Source: an uncultured Caulobacterales bacterium
GTDB lineage: Bacteria; Pseudomonadota; Alphaproteobacteria; Caulobacterales; Maricaulaceae
Direction of reading: 5' to 3'
Assembly: GCA_938009235.1 (NCBI GenBank)
Contig: CALLIK010000007.1
Span: 372,001-436,000, forward strand
Length of the DNA stretch: 64,000 nt
In this document: in pieces, positions 1 to 8,428 of the stretch
Position numbering within the stretch: position 1 is the stretch's first letter
Layout of the letters: every line of letters begins with the position of its first letter
Notes under the pieces: model-generated
Database searches by the model: none
The model's input: the letters and a program-made list of their open reading frames with translations, nothing else
What the model was told of the DNA's origin: nothing
Program-made: the position numbers and the translations under genes

Positions 1-357
1 AAGGTCCGTGTGGCGGTCTGGTCAGGCTATGACACTGCAAGCGAGGCCGATCAAACCTTATGGGACCGCCGCCTCTGCGAAAGTTACCATCATGAATTTG
101 GACATATCTTAGTCGCCGCTCAAGTCTTGGAAGAGTCGCAAGACCAATGGTTGGCGATACGCGGCCGCACGCCAGAAGAATTTACAGAGGCTAAGGATAA
201 TTTTTTAGCGCGACTCGGTGAAAGCATTTTGGCGCGTCAGGACGCGTATCATGATGGAATCAAAACGATGGGTAAGGTGATAAGTCATTCGCGGCCATAT
301 CTCGACCTCCCATTCTCTTGGTTGTCTGGCGATAGTGTTGAGGTGACGCAGCCTTGA
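1..357 (+). CDS. Partial DUF922-like putative zinc protease (5' end outside window)
   Basis: The reading frame is open from base 1, so the N-terminus lies outside the window; a GTG at 10 is not convincing as the real start. The visible 119 codons carry an HEFGH motif within a helix-like stretch, matching the HExxH metal-binding signature of DUF922-type predicted secreted Zn-dependent proteases, with tryptophan/tyrosine residues ahead of it as is usual there. The function is inferred from this motif only. The stop codon overlaps the TTG start of ybeY by a few bases, so the two genes are probably translationally coupled. In many alphaproteobacteria phoH sits at this position; here it does not. 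Confidence 0.55.
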   Translation, partial: KVRVAVWSGYDTASEADQTLWDRRLCESYHHEFGHILVAAQVLEESQDQWLAIRGRTPEEFTEAKDNFLARLGESILARQDAYHDGIKTMGKVISHSRPYLDLPFSWLSGDSVEVTQP

Positions 358-800
358 CTCACATCATCGACATTGCGGTTCAATCCGAAGGCTGGCCGTC
401 TTGTGAGGATTTGATTGAGCGCGCGGTTACGGCTGTGTCGGATAAATTCGAAGACCCTCGCGCGGGGGAGTTATCCGTCGTGCTGACTGATGATGCGCAA
501 ATCCAAGTTTTAAACCGAGACTATCGCGGCAAAGACAAGGCGACGAATGTGCTCTCATTTCCGCAAACAGGACTGTTGTTGGGCGACATTATTCTAGCGC
601 AAGAAACGCTCAGGCGCGAAGCCGCAGAGAAAGACGTATCATTTGATGCGCATCTCACGCATCTCATCATTCATGGTTGGCTGCATTTACAAGGCTTTGA
701 CCACCTGACAGATGCGACTGCAGAGGATATGGAGTCGATTGAAATTGATGCCTTGGCTACGCTCGGCATTGACAACCCGTATCAGGTAAACGACGAATAA
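354..800 (+). CDS. ybeY: Endoribonuclease YbeY (rRNA maturation factor)
   Basis: Single-strand-specific metalloendoribonuclease used in 16S rRNA 3'-end maturation and ribosome quality control in the cytoplasm. The signature HGWLHLQGFDH places the three metal-binding histidines at about residues 107, 111 and 117, and the 148-residue length is normal for the family. The chosen start is TTG at 354, which overlaps the stop of the upstream gene; no better ATG lies near the conserved N-terminus. It is followed after 7 bp by corC, the usual ybeY-corC-lnt order in proteobacteria, so an operon is likely. The identification is firm. Confidence 0.95.
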   Translation: MTHIIDIAVQSEGWPSCEDLIERAVTAVSDKFEDPRAGELSVVLTDDAQIQVLNRDYRGKDKATNVLSFPQTGLLLGDIILAQETLRREAAEKDVSFDAHLTHLIIHGWLHLQGFDHLTDATAEDMESIEIDALATLGIDNPYQVNDE

Positions 801-807
801 CCCTATT

Positions 808-1746
808 ATGACCAAAGATAGCCCAGAGCTGGCTCCCAAAAAACGTCGCTTACGCGATTTGCTGACAAAACGTCCAGAGCCCGATGTTGCGGTAACGCCG
901 CGCGCGTCTGATCTCTCGCAGCGCCGTATGGTGACGGCTGCTGAACGGTTTCACCGTTTGCGCGTAGATGATGTTATGGTCCCGCGTGCGGACATTGTTT
1001 CAGTAGATGGCGCGAGCACGCTGACGGAATTATCTGCCGCGTTTAAAGTTGCGGGTCATTCGCGATTGCCTGTCTATAAGGACACACTCGATGAGCCGAC
1101 GGGTATGGTCCATATAAAAGACTTGCTGCCCTATCTGATGTTGGACGCCAAGGGTCGAACAAATAAAACCTACCCAGACAAAAAAGTCCTACAATATATA
1201 AAGCGTGAAGTTCTCTTCGTGCCGCCGTCTATGCTTGCGCAAGATTTGCTGCGGCGAATGCAAGCGCGGCGAATTCATATGTCGATTGTGGTGGATGAAT
1301 ATGGCGGGACAGATGGCATCGTAACGATTGAAGATTTGATCGAAACTATCGTTGGCGATATTGACGACGAACATGATGAGCTAGAACCCGAAGTTCAAAT
1401 TGTTACAGGCAAGGGCGGGCGCTCTGTCTGGGAAGCTGATGCGCGAATTCACATTGATGATTTTGAAAAAGCCCTAGGCCGTGATTTTGCGACGCCAGAT
1501 GAAGAAGATGATGTCGACACATTAGGCGGTTTAATTTTCACCTTGGCAGGCCGTGTACCAGAACGCGGAGAAATTATTCGCCATGCGTCAGGTCTTGAGT
1601 TTGAAGTCATGGATGCAGATTCTCGCCGTGTGAAACGGTTACGTATTTCTGATACAAAACGGAAACCTTCCGAGAGCACTCAATCCAAAGTGGGCGAGAC
1701 AGATAAAACTGAGGGTGTTAAGGCTACGGCTGCGCCTAAGTCTTAA
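808..1746 (+). CDS. corC: CorC/HlyC-type CBS-domain protein
   Basis: A 312-residue soluble member of the hemolysin C/CorC family. Two CBS domains are visible: the first opens with DDVMVPRADIVSVD at about residues 55-68, the second contains the conserved VVDEYGGTDGIVTIEDL at about 161-177, and a C-terminal CorC_HlyC transporter-associated domain follows (about 205-285). Relatives are linked to magnesium/cobalt efflux or to protection of the outer membrane, but the precise role is unsettled, so it is named by family. The last 25 residues are a charged low-complexity tail. It lies between ybeY and lnt, as in E. coli and most alphaproteobacteria. Confidence 0.9.
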   Translation: MTKDSPELAPKKRRLRDLLTKRPEPDVAVTPRASDLSQRRMVTAAERFHRLRVDDVMVPRADIVSVDGASTLTELSAAFKVAGHSRLPVYKDTLDEPTGMVHIKDLLPYLMLDAKGRTNKTYPDKKVLQYIKREVLFVPPSMLAQDLLRRMQARRIHMSIVVDEYGGTDGIVTIEDLIETIVGDIDDEHDELEPEVQIVTGKGGRSVWEADARIHIDDFEKALGRDFATPDEEDDVDTLGGLIFTLAGRVPERGEIIRHASGLEFEVMDADSRRVKRLRISDTKRKPSESTQSKVGETDKTEGVKATAAPKS

Positions 1747-1781
1747 TCTTGCACGCTTAGTTTTAAATTATAGGTCTAGGT

Positions 1782-3401
1782 TTGGCCTCATCTCAAATGG
1801 CCATATCTATGCACGCTCTCCTCTCATCACGTTCAGAAGGTTGGTTAGGTCGCGGCATCGGTTTGTTACTTGGGGCGCTGGCCGTATTGGGTCATGCGCC
1901 CTTTCACCTTTGGCCAATTACTTTGCTCTCATTTGGGATCTTATATGTAAGACTTCAAAAGGCGAGAGAGGCTGAGCGCCCTGGTCGCCGAGGCTTTTCT
2001 ATCGCGATGTGGTGGGGCGTTGGGTATTTTGCAGCAGGTACATTTTGGGTCGGTTCAGCCTTTATAGAGCGTGGCCCTGAATTTATTCCAATCATGCCAT
2101 TTATGGTGGCAGGACTGGCTGTCTTACTCTCGATATTTTGGGGCTTTGCGGGCGCATTCGTTGCGCGAACGTCTCATTCAAAAGTCTGGACAATATTTGT
2201 ATTTACGGCGGCCTTTACCTTAGCCGAAATCGCCCGCGGTCATGTCTTTGGCGGGTTTCCATGGAACCTGCCCGCCTATATTTTCGAGGCAGGTTCTCGC
2301 CCGTCGCAAGCGGCGCGTTGGATTGGGGCCTATGGTCTTTCGGCGCTTGTCCTGATGATCAGCGCGGCGTTGGGGCAGGCGATATTCTGGCAAAAGCGTT
2401 TGCTACCAATTCTTACATCCGTTGTGCCATTGATTGGACTGTACGGTATAGGTCACATTCGCTTGTCAGATGCTGAGGTGACATATCACCCAGATATTCG
2501 CCTTCGCATTGTCGCCGTCCCGTTTAAGCAATCTGACATGATGTCTCCGGATACGGCCATAGACATCACCAATCAATTTATCATCGCGAGTGTCTCCCCT
2601 GGTATTGAAGACATAACGCATTTGGTTTGGCCTGAAGGCGCAGTCCGTGGATTTAGGGGGCCCGCAATGGATGACCCGGATCTCTTGAATGCAATGGGCT
2701 CCGTTTTGTCTCATAATGACTCTACGCCGCCTGTTTGGTTGATGAACTCGCTTCAAACCGAAATAGATGCAGGTCGTATGCGATATTACAATGTTTCCGT
2801 TGCTATCACATTTGATGAATTTGGCATTCCGACTGTTGCCGCTACAAATCGTAAGCGAAAGCTAGTGGCCTTTGGGGAACATATTCCATTGATGGACTGG
2901 TTTGAGGATGTGCAATTTCCGCTGATTTCTACAAACCTTGCTTCTATTTCGCCTGCCAAGGAAAAGACACTCGTTGACTTCCCGGGCTTGCCACGTGTGT
3001 CGCCACAGCTCTGCTATGAGGTTGCTTTTCCTGGTTTAACGCCAGTCGATCGAGACAACCCTGCGCAATTTATTCTCAATCAATCCAATGATGCTTGGTT
3101 CGGACGTAGCGCAGGTCCGTCACAGCATGCTAATACAGCGCGATATAGGGCTATTGAAACAGGTTTGCCAATAGTCCGTGCGGCATCCAATGGCATTAGT
3201 GCCATAATCGATCCTTACGGCAGGGTTCACGGAAAAATTGTAAATACAAAAACACGTTATATAGATGTGGAGTTAATTAAGCCATTGTTTTTTAATAATT
3301 ATATTAAATTAATGGAGTTATTGCTACTCTTGATAAGTTTATCAACATGCGTCATAAGCTCGCTCTCAGGTAGACGTGGTTGGGACTACGTCACTGAATA
3401 A
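1782..3401 (+). CDS. lnt: Apolipoprotein N-acyltransferase
   Basis: Inner-membrane enzyme that adds the third acyl chain to the N-terminal cysteine of lipoproteins, using phospholipid as donor. N-terminal hydrophobic segments (about residues 25-225) precede a nitrilase-like periplasmic domain and a final C-terminal membrane helix (about 510-530). The catalytic triad can be read: Glu285 in VWPEGAV, Lys358/360 ahead of LVAFGEHIP, and Cys411 in QLCYEVAFPG. The start is uncertain: TTG at 1782 has an AGG about 7 bases upstream, while in-frame ATGs at 1797 and 1809 lack a clear site. Several lipobox proteins in the window are plausible substrates. Confidence 0.93.
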   Translation: MASSQMAISMHALLSSRSEGWLGRGIGLLLGALAVLGHAPFHLWPITLLSFGILYVRLQKAREAERPGRRGFSIAMWWGVGYFAAGTFWVGSAFIERGPEFIPIMPFMVAGLAVLLSIFWGFAGAFVARTSHSKVWTIFVFTAAFTLAEIARGHVFGGFPWNLPAYIFEAGSRPSQAARWIGAYGLSALVLMISAALGQAIFWQKRLLPILTSVVPLIGLYGIGHIRLSDAEVTYHPDIRLRIVAVPFKQSDMMSPDTAIDITNQFIIASVSPGIEDITHLVWPEGAVRGFRGPAMDDPDLLNAMGSVLSHNDSTPPVWLMNSLQTEIDAGRMRYYNVSVAITFDEFGIPTVAATNRKRKLVAFGEHIPLMDWFEDVQFPLISTNLASISPAKEKTLVDFPGLPRVSPQLCYEVAFPGLTPVDRDNPAQFILNQSNDAWFGRSAGPSQHANTARYRAIETGLPIVRAASNGISAIIDPYGRVHGKIVNTKTRYIDVELIKPLFFNNYIKLMELLLLLISLSTCVISSLSGRRGWDYVTE

Positions 3402-3513
3402 GTAGATGCGGTGTGGGACTGCATCACGTTATGTAACTAAATAAACGTTCGTCATTTTTTGGTGGGGGCACCAAGACAATAGTCATTTGGCACCGAACGT
3501 AGATGGGATAAAT

Positions 3514-3948
3514 ATGACTGAGAAACTTGGTCCACGTTCACCGAATCCGGTGGACGTACATGTCGGCGCTCGCGTGCGCCTCCGACGAAAAATATTGAAA
3601 ATGAGTCAGGAAAAACTCGGTGAACAGCTGGGTGTAACTTTTCAGCAAGTTCAAAAATACGAACGCGGCGCTAACCGTGTTGGCGCTTCGCGTCTTTGGA
3701 AACTTTCCGAAGTATTGGACGTGCCTGTAGGGTTTTTCTACGATGGCTTGTCTACTGAATATGGCGGCCAATCGGATAATCCAGCTTTGCTGTCCGCAGG
3801 TCCTGATAAGTCACCTATCGTTTATGATTTTATCAATTCGACAGATGGCGTTAGTCTTGCGAAAGCCGTACTTAAGATCAAGAATAAGGCCGTTCGTCGT
3901 CAAATTCTTGAACTTGCACGCTCTTTAGGTGACTCCGAAGAAGAATAG
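3514..3948 (+). CDS. XRE-family transcriptional regulator
   Basis: A 144-residue protein with one Cro/CI-type helix-turn-helix at about residues 18-72 (RLRRKILKMSQEKLGEQLGV, then FQQVQKYERGANRV), followed by a short C-terminal region. This protein is conserved between lnt and metK-trmB in many alphaproteobacteria; its regulon there is not generally defined. The ATG at 3514 is preferred over an in-frame TTG at 3487 because the conserved part begins just after it. Here trmB follows directly, without the metK gene usually found between them. Confidence 0.85.
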   Translation: MTEKLGPRSPNPVDVHVGARVRLRRKILKMSQEKLGEQLGVTFQQVQKYERGANRVGASRLWKLSEVLDVPVGFFYDGLSTEYGGQSDNPALLSAGPDKSPIVYDFINSTDGVSLAKAVLKIKNKAVRRQILELARSLGDSEEE

Positions 3949-3987
3949 CGCTTTATCGCGACGGCCGTGCAGCCTATATGCGCGGCC

Positions 3988-4680
3988 ATGAGTTTCGACC
4001 GCGCGACAGATAAATTTAGAACATTCGGGCGAGCCAAGGGTCGCCCGCTATCTCCGCAGGCCCAAACGCTCTGGGATGAAACATTCCCTGACCTGAAATG
4101 GACCATCGGTACTACACTTTCTGATCTCGAGGCGAAAGATGAGCTTTGGCTCGAGATCGGATTCGGCGGCGCAGAGCATTTACTGTGGCAAGCCGAAGCC
4201 CACCCAGATATTCACTTAGTCGGCGCAGAACCGTTTTTGAACGGTGTCTCCAAAGCAGTACGCGGCATTGCCGATGCGAGCTTAAAAAATCTATCTCTAC
4301 ACCATGGTGATGTGCGGGATGTTTTGGCAGGATTGCCAGATAATTCATTGTCTAAGATATTCGTTCTCTTCCCAGACCCTTGGCATAAAACACGCCACCA
4401 TAAGCGCCGCCTTTTGCGTACAGAATTCATCACAGAACTTTACCGAGTTTTGAAGCCGGGCGGTGAGCTCAGGTTCGCGTCCGACATTATTCATTATGTG
4501 GATTGGACGCTCTCGCGCTTAAAACGGTTCACGACGCCTGAAGGCGGTGGCTGGACGTTCACGCATAGCGCCGTTCAAGAGTGGCGCATACGCGGTGAAG
4601 ACTGGCCGGGTACACGTTATGAAGCTAAGGCAGGCCGTGAAGGCCGTCCGTGTCACTATTTCAAATTTCTCAAACACTAA
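3988..4680 (+). CDS. trmB: tRNA (guanine-N7-)-methyltransferase
   Basis: SAM-dependent enzyme that makes m7G46 in the tRNA variable loop. The SAM-binding motif [11 protein letters not shown] and the family signature [19 protein letters not shown] are both present, the latter carrying the conserved aspartate, proline and basic residues. ATG 3988 gives 230 residues, a normal length; a GTG at 3967 is possible but has no better ribosome-binding site. It begins 39 bp after the XRE gene and is followed 22 bp later by rph, so the three may be cotranscribed. Confidence 0.93.
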   Translation: MSFDRATDKFRTFGRAKGRPLSPQAQTLWDETFPDLKWTIGTTLSDLEAKDELWLEIGFGGAEHLLWQAEAHPDIHLVGAEPFLNGVSKAVRGIADASLKNLSLHHGDVRDVLAGLPDNSLSKIFVLFPDPWHKTRHHKRRLLRTEFITELYRVLKPGGELRFASDIIHYVDWTLSRLKRFTTPEGGGWTFTHSAVQEWRIRGEDWPGTRYEAKAGREGRPCHYFKFLKH

Positions 4681-4702
4681 CCCAAACAGAACTGGAAATG
4701 CT

Positions 4703-5416
4703 ATGCGTCCAAATAACCGTGACTTAGATCAACTTCGTGAAGTCTCATTTGAGCCAGGCGTGAGTGCCTATGCTGAAGGGTCTTGTTTGGTAAAATTTGG
4801 CGGGACACATGTTCTTTGTACGGCCAGCATCGACGAAGGTATTCCGCGTTGGCTCAAGGGCAAAGGCCGGGGTTGGGTCACCGCTGAATATGGCATGCTT
4901 CCGCGTTCGACACACACTCGTAACAGCCGTGAAGCCGCTCGCGGTAAACAAAGTGGCCGTACGATTGAAATTTCACGTTTGATTGGCCGCAGTTTACGCG
5001 CGGTTATCAACTTAGAAAAATTGGGCGAGCGTCAAATCATCATTGATTGCGATGTCATGCAAGCCGATGGCGGCACACGTACAGCGTCAATCTCTGGCGG
5101 TTGGGTTGCGCTCTGGTTGGCATGTGAAAAGCTCGTGAAATCTGGTGAGCTCACGGAAAACCCAATCTTCGCGAATATGGCGGCCGTGTCTTGTGGGGTG
5201 GTCGAAGGCACATGTCGGCTCGATCTTGAATATACTGAAGATAGCGCGGCGCAGGCTGATGCGAACTTTGTGTTGACTGATGAGGGCGGAATTATCGAAG
5301 TACAAGCTAGCGCTGAAGACACGCCTTTCTCTGCTAACGAAATGGCGGAACTTACACGTCTCGCAGCCAAAGGCATAAAAGAGCTTTGCGCAATGCAACA
5401 AGCCGCGATTAAATAA
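4703..5416 (+). CDS. rph: Ribonuclease PH
   Basis: Phosphorolytic 3'-5' exoribonuclease that trims tRNA 3' ends. The 237-residue product starts at ATG 4703 with the typical [14 protein letters not shown]. Other family marks are the basic segment [15 protein letters not shown] (substrate/RNA binding), the [15 protein letters not shown] block and [18 protein letters not shown]. The frame stays open upstream of the start, but that part overlaps trmB and is not conserved. In many alphaproteobacteria rph lies beside rdgB and hemW; in this window those two are about 48 kb away, so the cluster is split. Confidence 0.95.
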   Translation: MRPNNRDLDQLREVSFEPGVSAYAEGSCLVKFGGTHVLCTASIDEGIPRWLKGKGRGWVTAEYGMLPRSTHTRNSREAARGKQSGRTIEISRLIGRSLRAVINLEKLGERQIIIDCDVMQADGGTRTASISGGWVALWLACEKLVKSGELTENPIFANMAAVSCGVVEGTCRLDLEYTEDSAAQADANFVLTDEGGIIEVQASAEDTPFSANEMAELTRLAAKGIKELCAMQQAAIK

Positions 5417-5440
5417 ACCACACACGCACCGGACCTTCAC

Positions 5441-7000
5441 ATGACTGATCGCCACACGCTTCTCTCTTCCATTACAGTGGAAGCCGACAGAGATATTTCT
5501 ATTGCGTCTCTTTTTGAGGCGGAACCAGATCGGCTAGCGCGGTTTGTTATGCGCGAAGGTCCACTCCGCGCTGACTTCTCTAAACAAGCTTTAGATACGC
5601 AGGGTTTAAACGCTCTGCTAGACCTTGCCGCGAAATGCGATCTAGAAGAATGGCGTGCTAAGTTATTCTCAGGTGAGCGGGTCAACACATCAGAGGACCG
5701 CGCAGTTCTACATATGGCGTTGCGCGGTGTTGGCGGAACGGCTGAAAACCAAGCCGAAGTCGCCGCTATGCGAGATCGTATGGCGACATATGCCACGGCT
5801 ATTCGCGCAGACGGTAAGTTTAAAAATATCGTCCATATAGGTATTGGCGGATCAGACCTTGGCCCCCGATTGGTGGCCGATGCGTTTGAAGCCAGCGCGG
5901 AACAATCCTTAGTTTTACGTTTTGCAGAAAATGTCGACGGCGCGTCAGTGAATGACGCCATCAAAGGTTTGAACCCAGCTGAAACTTTAGCGGTTGTGGT
6001 GTCCAAATCATTCGGCACGCAAGAAACTAAAATGAACGGCGAAGCGGTTCGCGACTGGTTAGGCGAATATGGCGGATCAAATATGATTGCTGTGACGGCG
6101 AACCGTGACGGGGCTCAAGATTTTGGTATCGCGCCAGATAACATCTTTGATTTTTGGGATTGGGTCGGCGGTCGTTATTCCGTCTGGTCAGCCGTCGGCT
6201 TGTCTTTGCAAATTGCATATGGCCCTGATGTTTTTTCTGACTTCCTTGATGGCGCGCGCGCGATGGACATTCATTTCCGCGACCAACCTTTGCAAGAAAA
6301 CTTACCTGTCATGTTGGCGCTCACGGGTATCTGGAACCGCAATGGTCTTGGTTATGGATCGCAAGCCGTTATTCCTTATTCACGCCGCCTGAGAAAGTTC
6401 TCTGCTTTCCTTCAACAATTGGAAATGGAAAGTAATGGGAAATGCGCAACACGCGATGGCGCGGTAGCTACTTTGGCTTGCCCTGTTATTTGGGGCGACG
6501 AAGGTACAAATGGGCAACACGCATTTTTTCAATGGTTGCATCAAGGTCCGAGTGAAGGCCGCTACGGTGGAGCGCCTGTAGATTTCGTGGCTGTCTTGAA
6601 AGATCACGAGGCACGTCCCGCTCATCACACAGCATTACTTGCAAATTGCTTCGCGCAATCTGAGGCGCTCATGTTGGGTAAGTCAGAAACTGTGGTCAGG
6701 GCGGAACTAGGTGATCGCGCTGATATTGACGCACTTGCACCGCAAAAGGCGTTTCCAGGAAACCGACCTTCGACAACACTTACATTGGATGAGCTATCGC
6801 CAAATGCTTTGGGTTATCTCATTGCTCTGTATGAGCATAAGACCTTCGTCCAAGGCGTCATCTGGAATGTAAATAGTTTTGACCAGTGGGGCGTTCAATT
6901 AGGTAAGGTTCTCGCGACAACAATCTTGGACGAATTGCACGCAGGTCAAGACGGCGACCATGATCCTTCAACGCAAGCGCTCATGCAGATGATAAAATAA
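5441..7000 (+). CDS. pgi: Glucose-6-phosphate isomerase
   Basis: Interconverts glucose-6-phosphate and fructose-6-phosphate in the cytoplasm. Both PGI signatures are present: WVGGRYSVWSAVGL around residue 245 and YEHKTFVQGVIWNVNSFDQW near 467-486. Sugar-phosphate-binding GIGGSDLGP, SKSFGTQET and the catalytic-region WGDEGTNGQHAFFQ are also visible. At 519 residues it is slightly shorter than the E. coli enzyme. It starts 24 bp after rph and may be cotranscribed with it. The gene is intact. Confidence 0.96.
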   Translation: MTDRHTLLSSITVEADRDISIASLFEAEPDRLARFVMREGPLRADFSKQALDTQGLNALLDLAAKCDLEEWRAKLFSGERVNTSEDRAVLHMALRGVGGTAENQAEVAAMRDRMATYATAIRADGKFKNIVHIGIGGSDLGPRLVADAFEASAEQSLVLRFAENVDGASVNDAIKGLNPAETLAVVVSKSFGTQETKMNGEAVRDWLGEYGGSNMIAVTANRDGAQDFGIAPDNIFDFWDWVGGRYSVWSAVGLSLQIAYGPDVFSDFLDGARAMDIHFRDQPLQENLPVMLALTGIWNRNGLGYGSQAVIPYSRRLRKFSAFLQQLEMESNGKCATRDGAVATLACPVIWGDEGTNGQHAFFQWLHQGPSEGRYGGAPVDFVAVLKDHEARPAHHTALLANCFAQSEALMLGKSETVVRAELGDRADIDALAPQKAFPGNRPSTTLTLDELSPNALGYLIALYEHKTFVQGVIWNVNSFDQWGVQLGKVLATTILDELHAGQDGDHDPSTQALMQMIK

Positions 7001-7241
7001 CGCACTTTTGAAAAAGGGCGGGCAGGCATCTACTTTGGGGGCAACCATTGTAAATCAACCTGCCCAGATCATCCTCGTTCATCCCCCCAGATGTGTACGT
7101 TGACGATCTTCAATAAAGTTTTAGGCTCAAGACCCTGAACGCAATCTGAACGCTCTTTTCCACTCAAATTCAAGATTATCCTGGTGCCTCTGGACAGGGT
7201 ATAAATGCACGCATAACGTGTCATGATAAAGGGGAACACGT
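7001..7241. other. Intergenic region, 241 bp
   Basis: No gene is supported here. A 7-bp inverted pair (GGGCAGG near 7020, CCTGCCC near 7060) could form a stem after pgi, but no T-run follows. A TATAAA sequence around 7200 lies about 40 bp ahead of the next gene and could belong to its promoter; no clear -35 box was found. Confidence 0.4.
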
Positions 7242-8261
7242 ATGACGAAATTTAGAACAATGATGACTTGTTTAGTCGCTGCAGCTTTCGCCGCGACACT
7301 AATTCCAGATGCGGTAGCTCAAGATGCCGCAGTTCAAGACATATCAGAACAAGACAATGCTGCAGAGTTACAGCCGTTGTTACCTAAGTATGAAATTGAC
7401 CCAGACGCCTATGAGACAGATGAGGAAAAAGAAGAATTGGAAGTTGCCATTGCAGAGGCGAATGCGCATAATGCGTCTCTAACGCCGCAAACAGGTACAA
7501 TAGATCTACCGCGTGCAAATGTGGTGATGGAAATGGGAGATAATCATTATTTCCTAAACCCAGCAGACGGCAAAAAGGTTCTTGTTGACCTCTGGGAGAA
7601 CCCGCCAAACCCAGAACTTCTGGGCATGATCTTTGAGCGTGGAACGGATGGTTATAGTAATGATTATGCTGTTGCAGTTTATTACGAGGCATCAGGTTAT
7701 GTGTCGGATGAAGATGCGTCGACAATTGATTATGCGGAGCTGTTAAAAGATATGAAGACACAAACCCGTCAAGAATCTAATGCGCGGGTTAAACAGGGCT
7801 ATGATGCAATGGAGTTGATTGGTTGGGGGGCAGACCCGGAATATGACGCTGAAAACCATCGTGTGTCTTGGGCGAAGCTACTGAAGTTTAATGAGGCTGA
7901 AGACAATACGTTGAACTATAATTTGAGGTTTCTGGGACGCAAAGGCGTGTTGGAATTTAAATATGTTGCAAATGAAGACGCGCTCCCGAGTCTTCAAAAT
8001 GCAATGCCAGCTATGGTGAAAATGGCTAAGTTTAAACCCGGCAGCCAATATTCTGATTTTAATCCAGCCACGGATAAAGTGGCATCTTATGGACTAGCGG
8101 GCTTGGTCGCAGGCGGGGTTGTTGCAAAAAAACTAGGACTGTTAGGTGTCTTATTAGTGTTCTTGAAAAAGGGGTGGATCGTGATTTTCGCGGCCCTCGC
8201 ATTTGGACGACGTTTCTTATCAGGTCTATTTGGACGCAAGTCAGATGATGCAGACACGTGA
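7242..8261 (+). CDS. DUF2167 membrane-anchored protein
   Basis: A 339-residue exported protein: an N-terminal signal peptide (basic start, hydrophobic core, likely cleavage after AVAQ near residue 27), a globular DUF2167 region (about 80-270, with the characteristic AVYYEASGYVSDEDA stretch and WGADPEYDAENHRVSWA), and two hydrophobic stretches near the C-terminus (about 282-320) that should anchor it. DUF2167 has no established function. It lies alone between pgi and hisS with its own upstream gap. Family assignment is from recognisable motifs; function is unknown. Confidence 0.82.
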   Translation: MTKFRTMMTCLVAAAFAATLIPDAVAQDAAVQDISEQDNAAELQPLLPKYEIDPDAYETDEEKEELEVAIAEANAHNASLTPQTGTIDLPRANVVMEMGDNHYFLNPADGKKVLVDLWENPPNPELLGMIFERGTDGYSNDYAVAVYYEASGYVSDEDASTIDYAELLKDMKTQTRQESNARVKQGYDAMELIGWGADPEYDAENHRVSWAKLLKFNEAEDNTLNYNLRFLGRKGVLEFKYVANEDALPSLQNAMPAMVKMAKFKPGSQYSDFNPATDKVASYGLAGLVAGGVVAKKLGLLGVLLVFLKKGWIVIFAALAFGRRFLSGLFGRKSDDADT

Positions 8262-8335
8262 GTCTTCGCAGATACATTAGGACATTTTCGATTGTTAGCT
8301 ATCGTCATTATGTATTCTTGTAGAACGTGAGATAA

Positions 8336-8393
8336 GACTGTTCATTACAGGGTTTATATGGGCGGCTTTAATGCGGCCGTGCAATGAACGGTC
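8336..8393 (+). promoter_or_regulatory. Long stem-loop in the hisS leader
   Basis: Arms 8336-8349 and 8380-8393 pair at 13 of 14 positions (one G-U, one mismatch) around a 30-base GC-rich loop that can itself pair (GGCGGC with GCGGCC). It lies 36 bases before hisS and is not followed by a T-run, so a leader regulatory structure is more likely than a terminator. This is structure seen in sequence; regulation is inferred. Confidence 0.5.
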
Positions 8394-8416
8394 TTGCCGC
8401 AATCCGTTGTTTGTGA

Positions 8417-8428
8417 GAGAGCGCTCTC
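8417..8428 (+). promoter_or_regulatory. Perfect palindrome abutting the hisS start codon
   Basis: GAGAGCGCTCTC is a 12-base perfect palindrome ending directly before the ATG at 8429. The only purine-rich candidate Shine-Dalgarno sequence (GAGAGAG) lies inside it, so folding or protein binding could block translation initiation. Confidence 0.45.

Noticed and set aside
3402..3513. SAM riboswitch before the XRE/trmB genes
   Set aside because: metK is absent here and no SAM-II-like pseudoknot could be drawn.
5437..6018. 193-codon minus-strand frame within pgi
   Set aside because: Entirely inside a well-conserved gene; Ser/Arg/Ala-rich shadow without family features.
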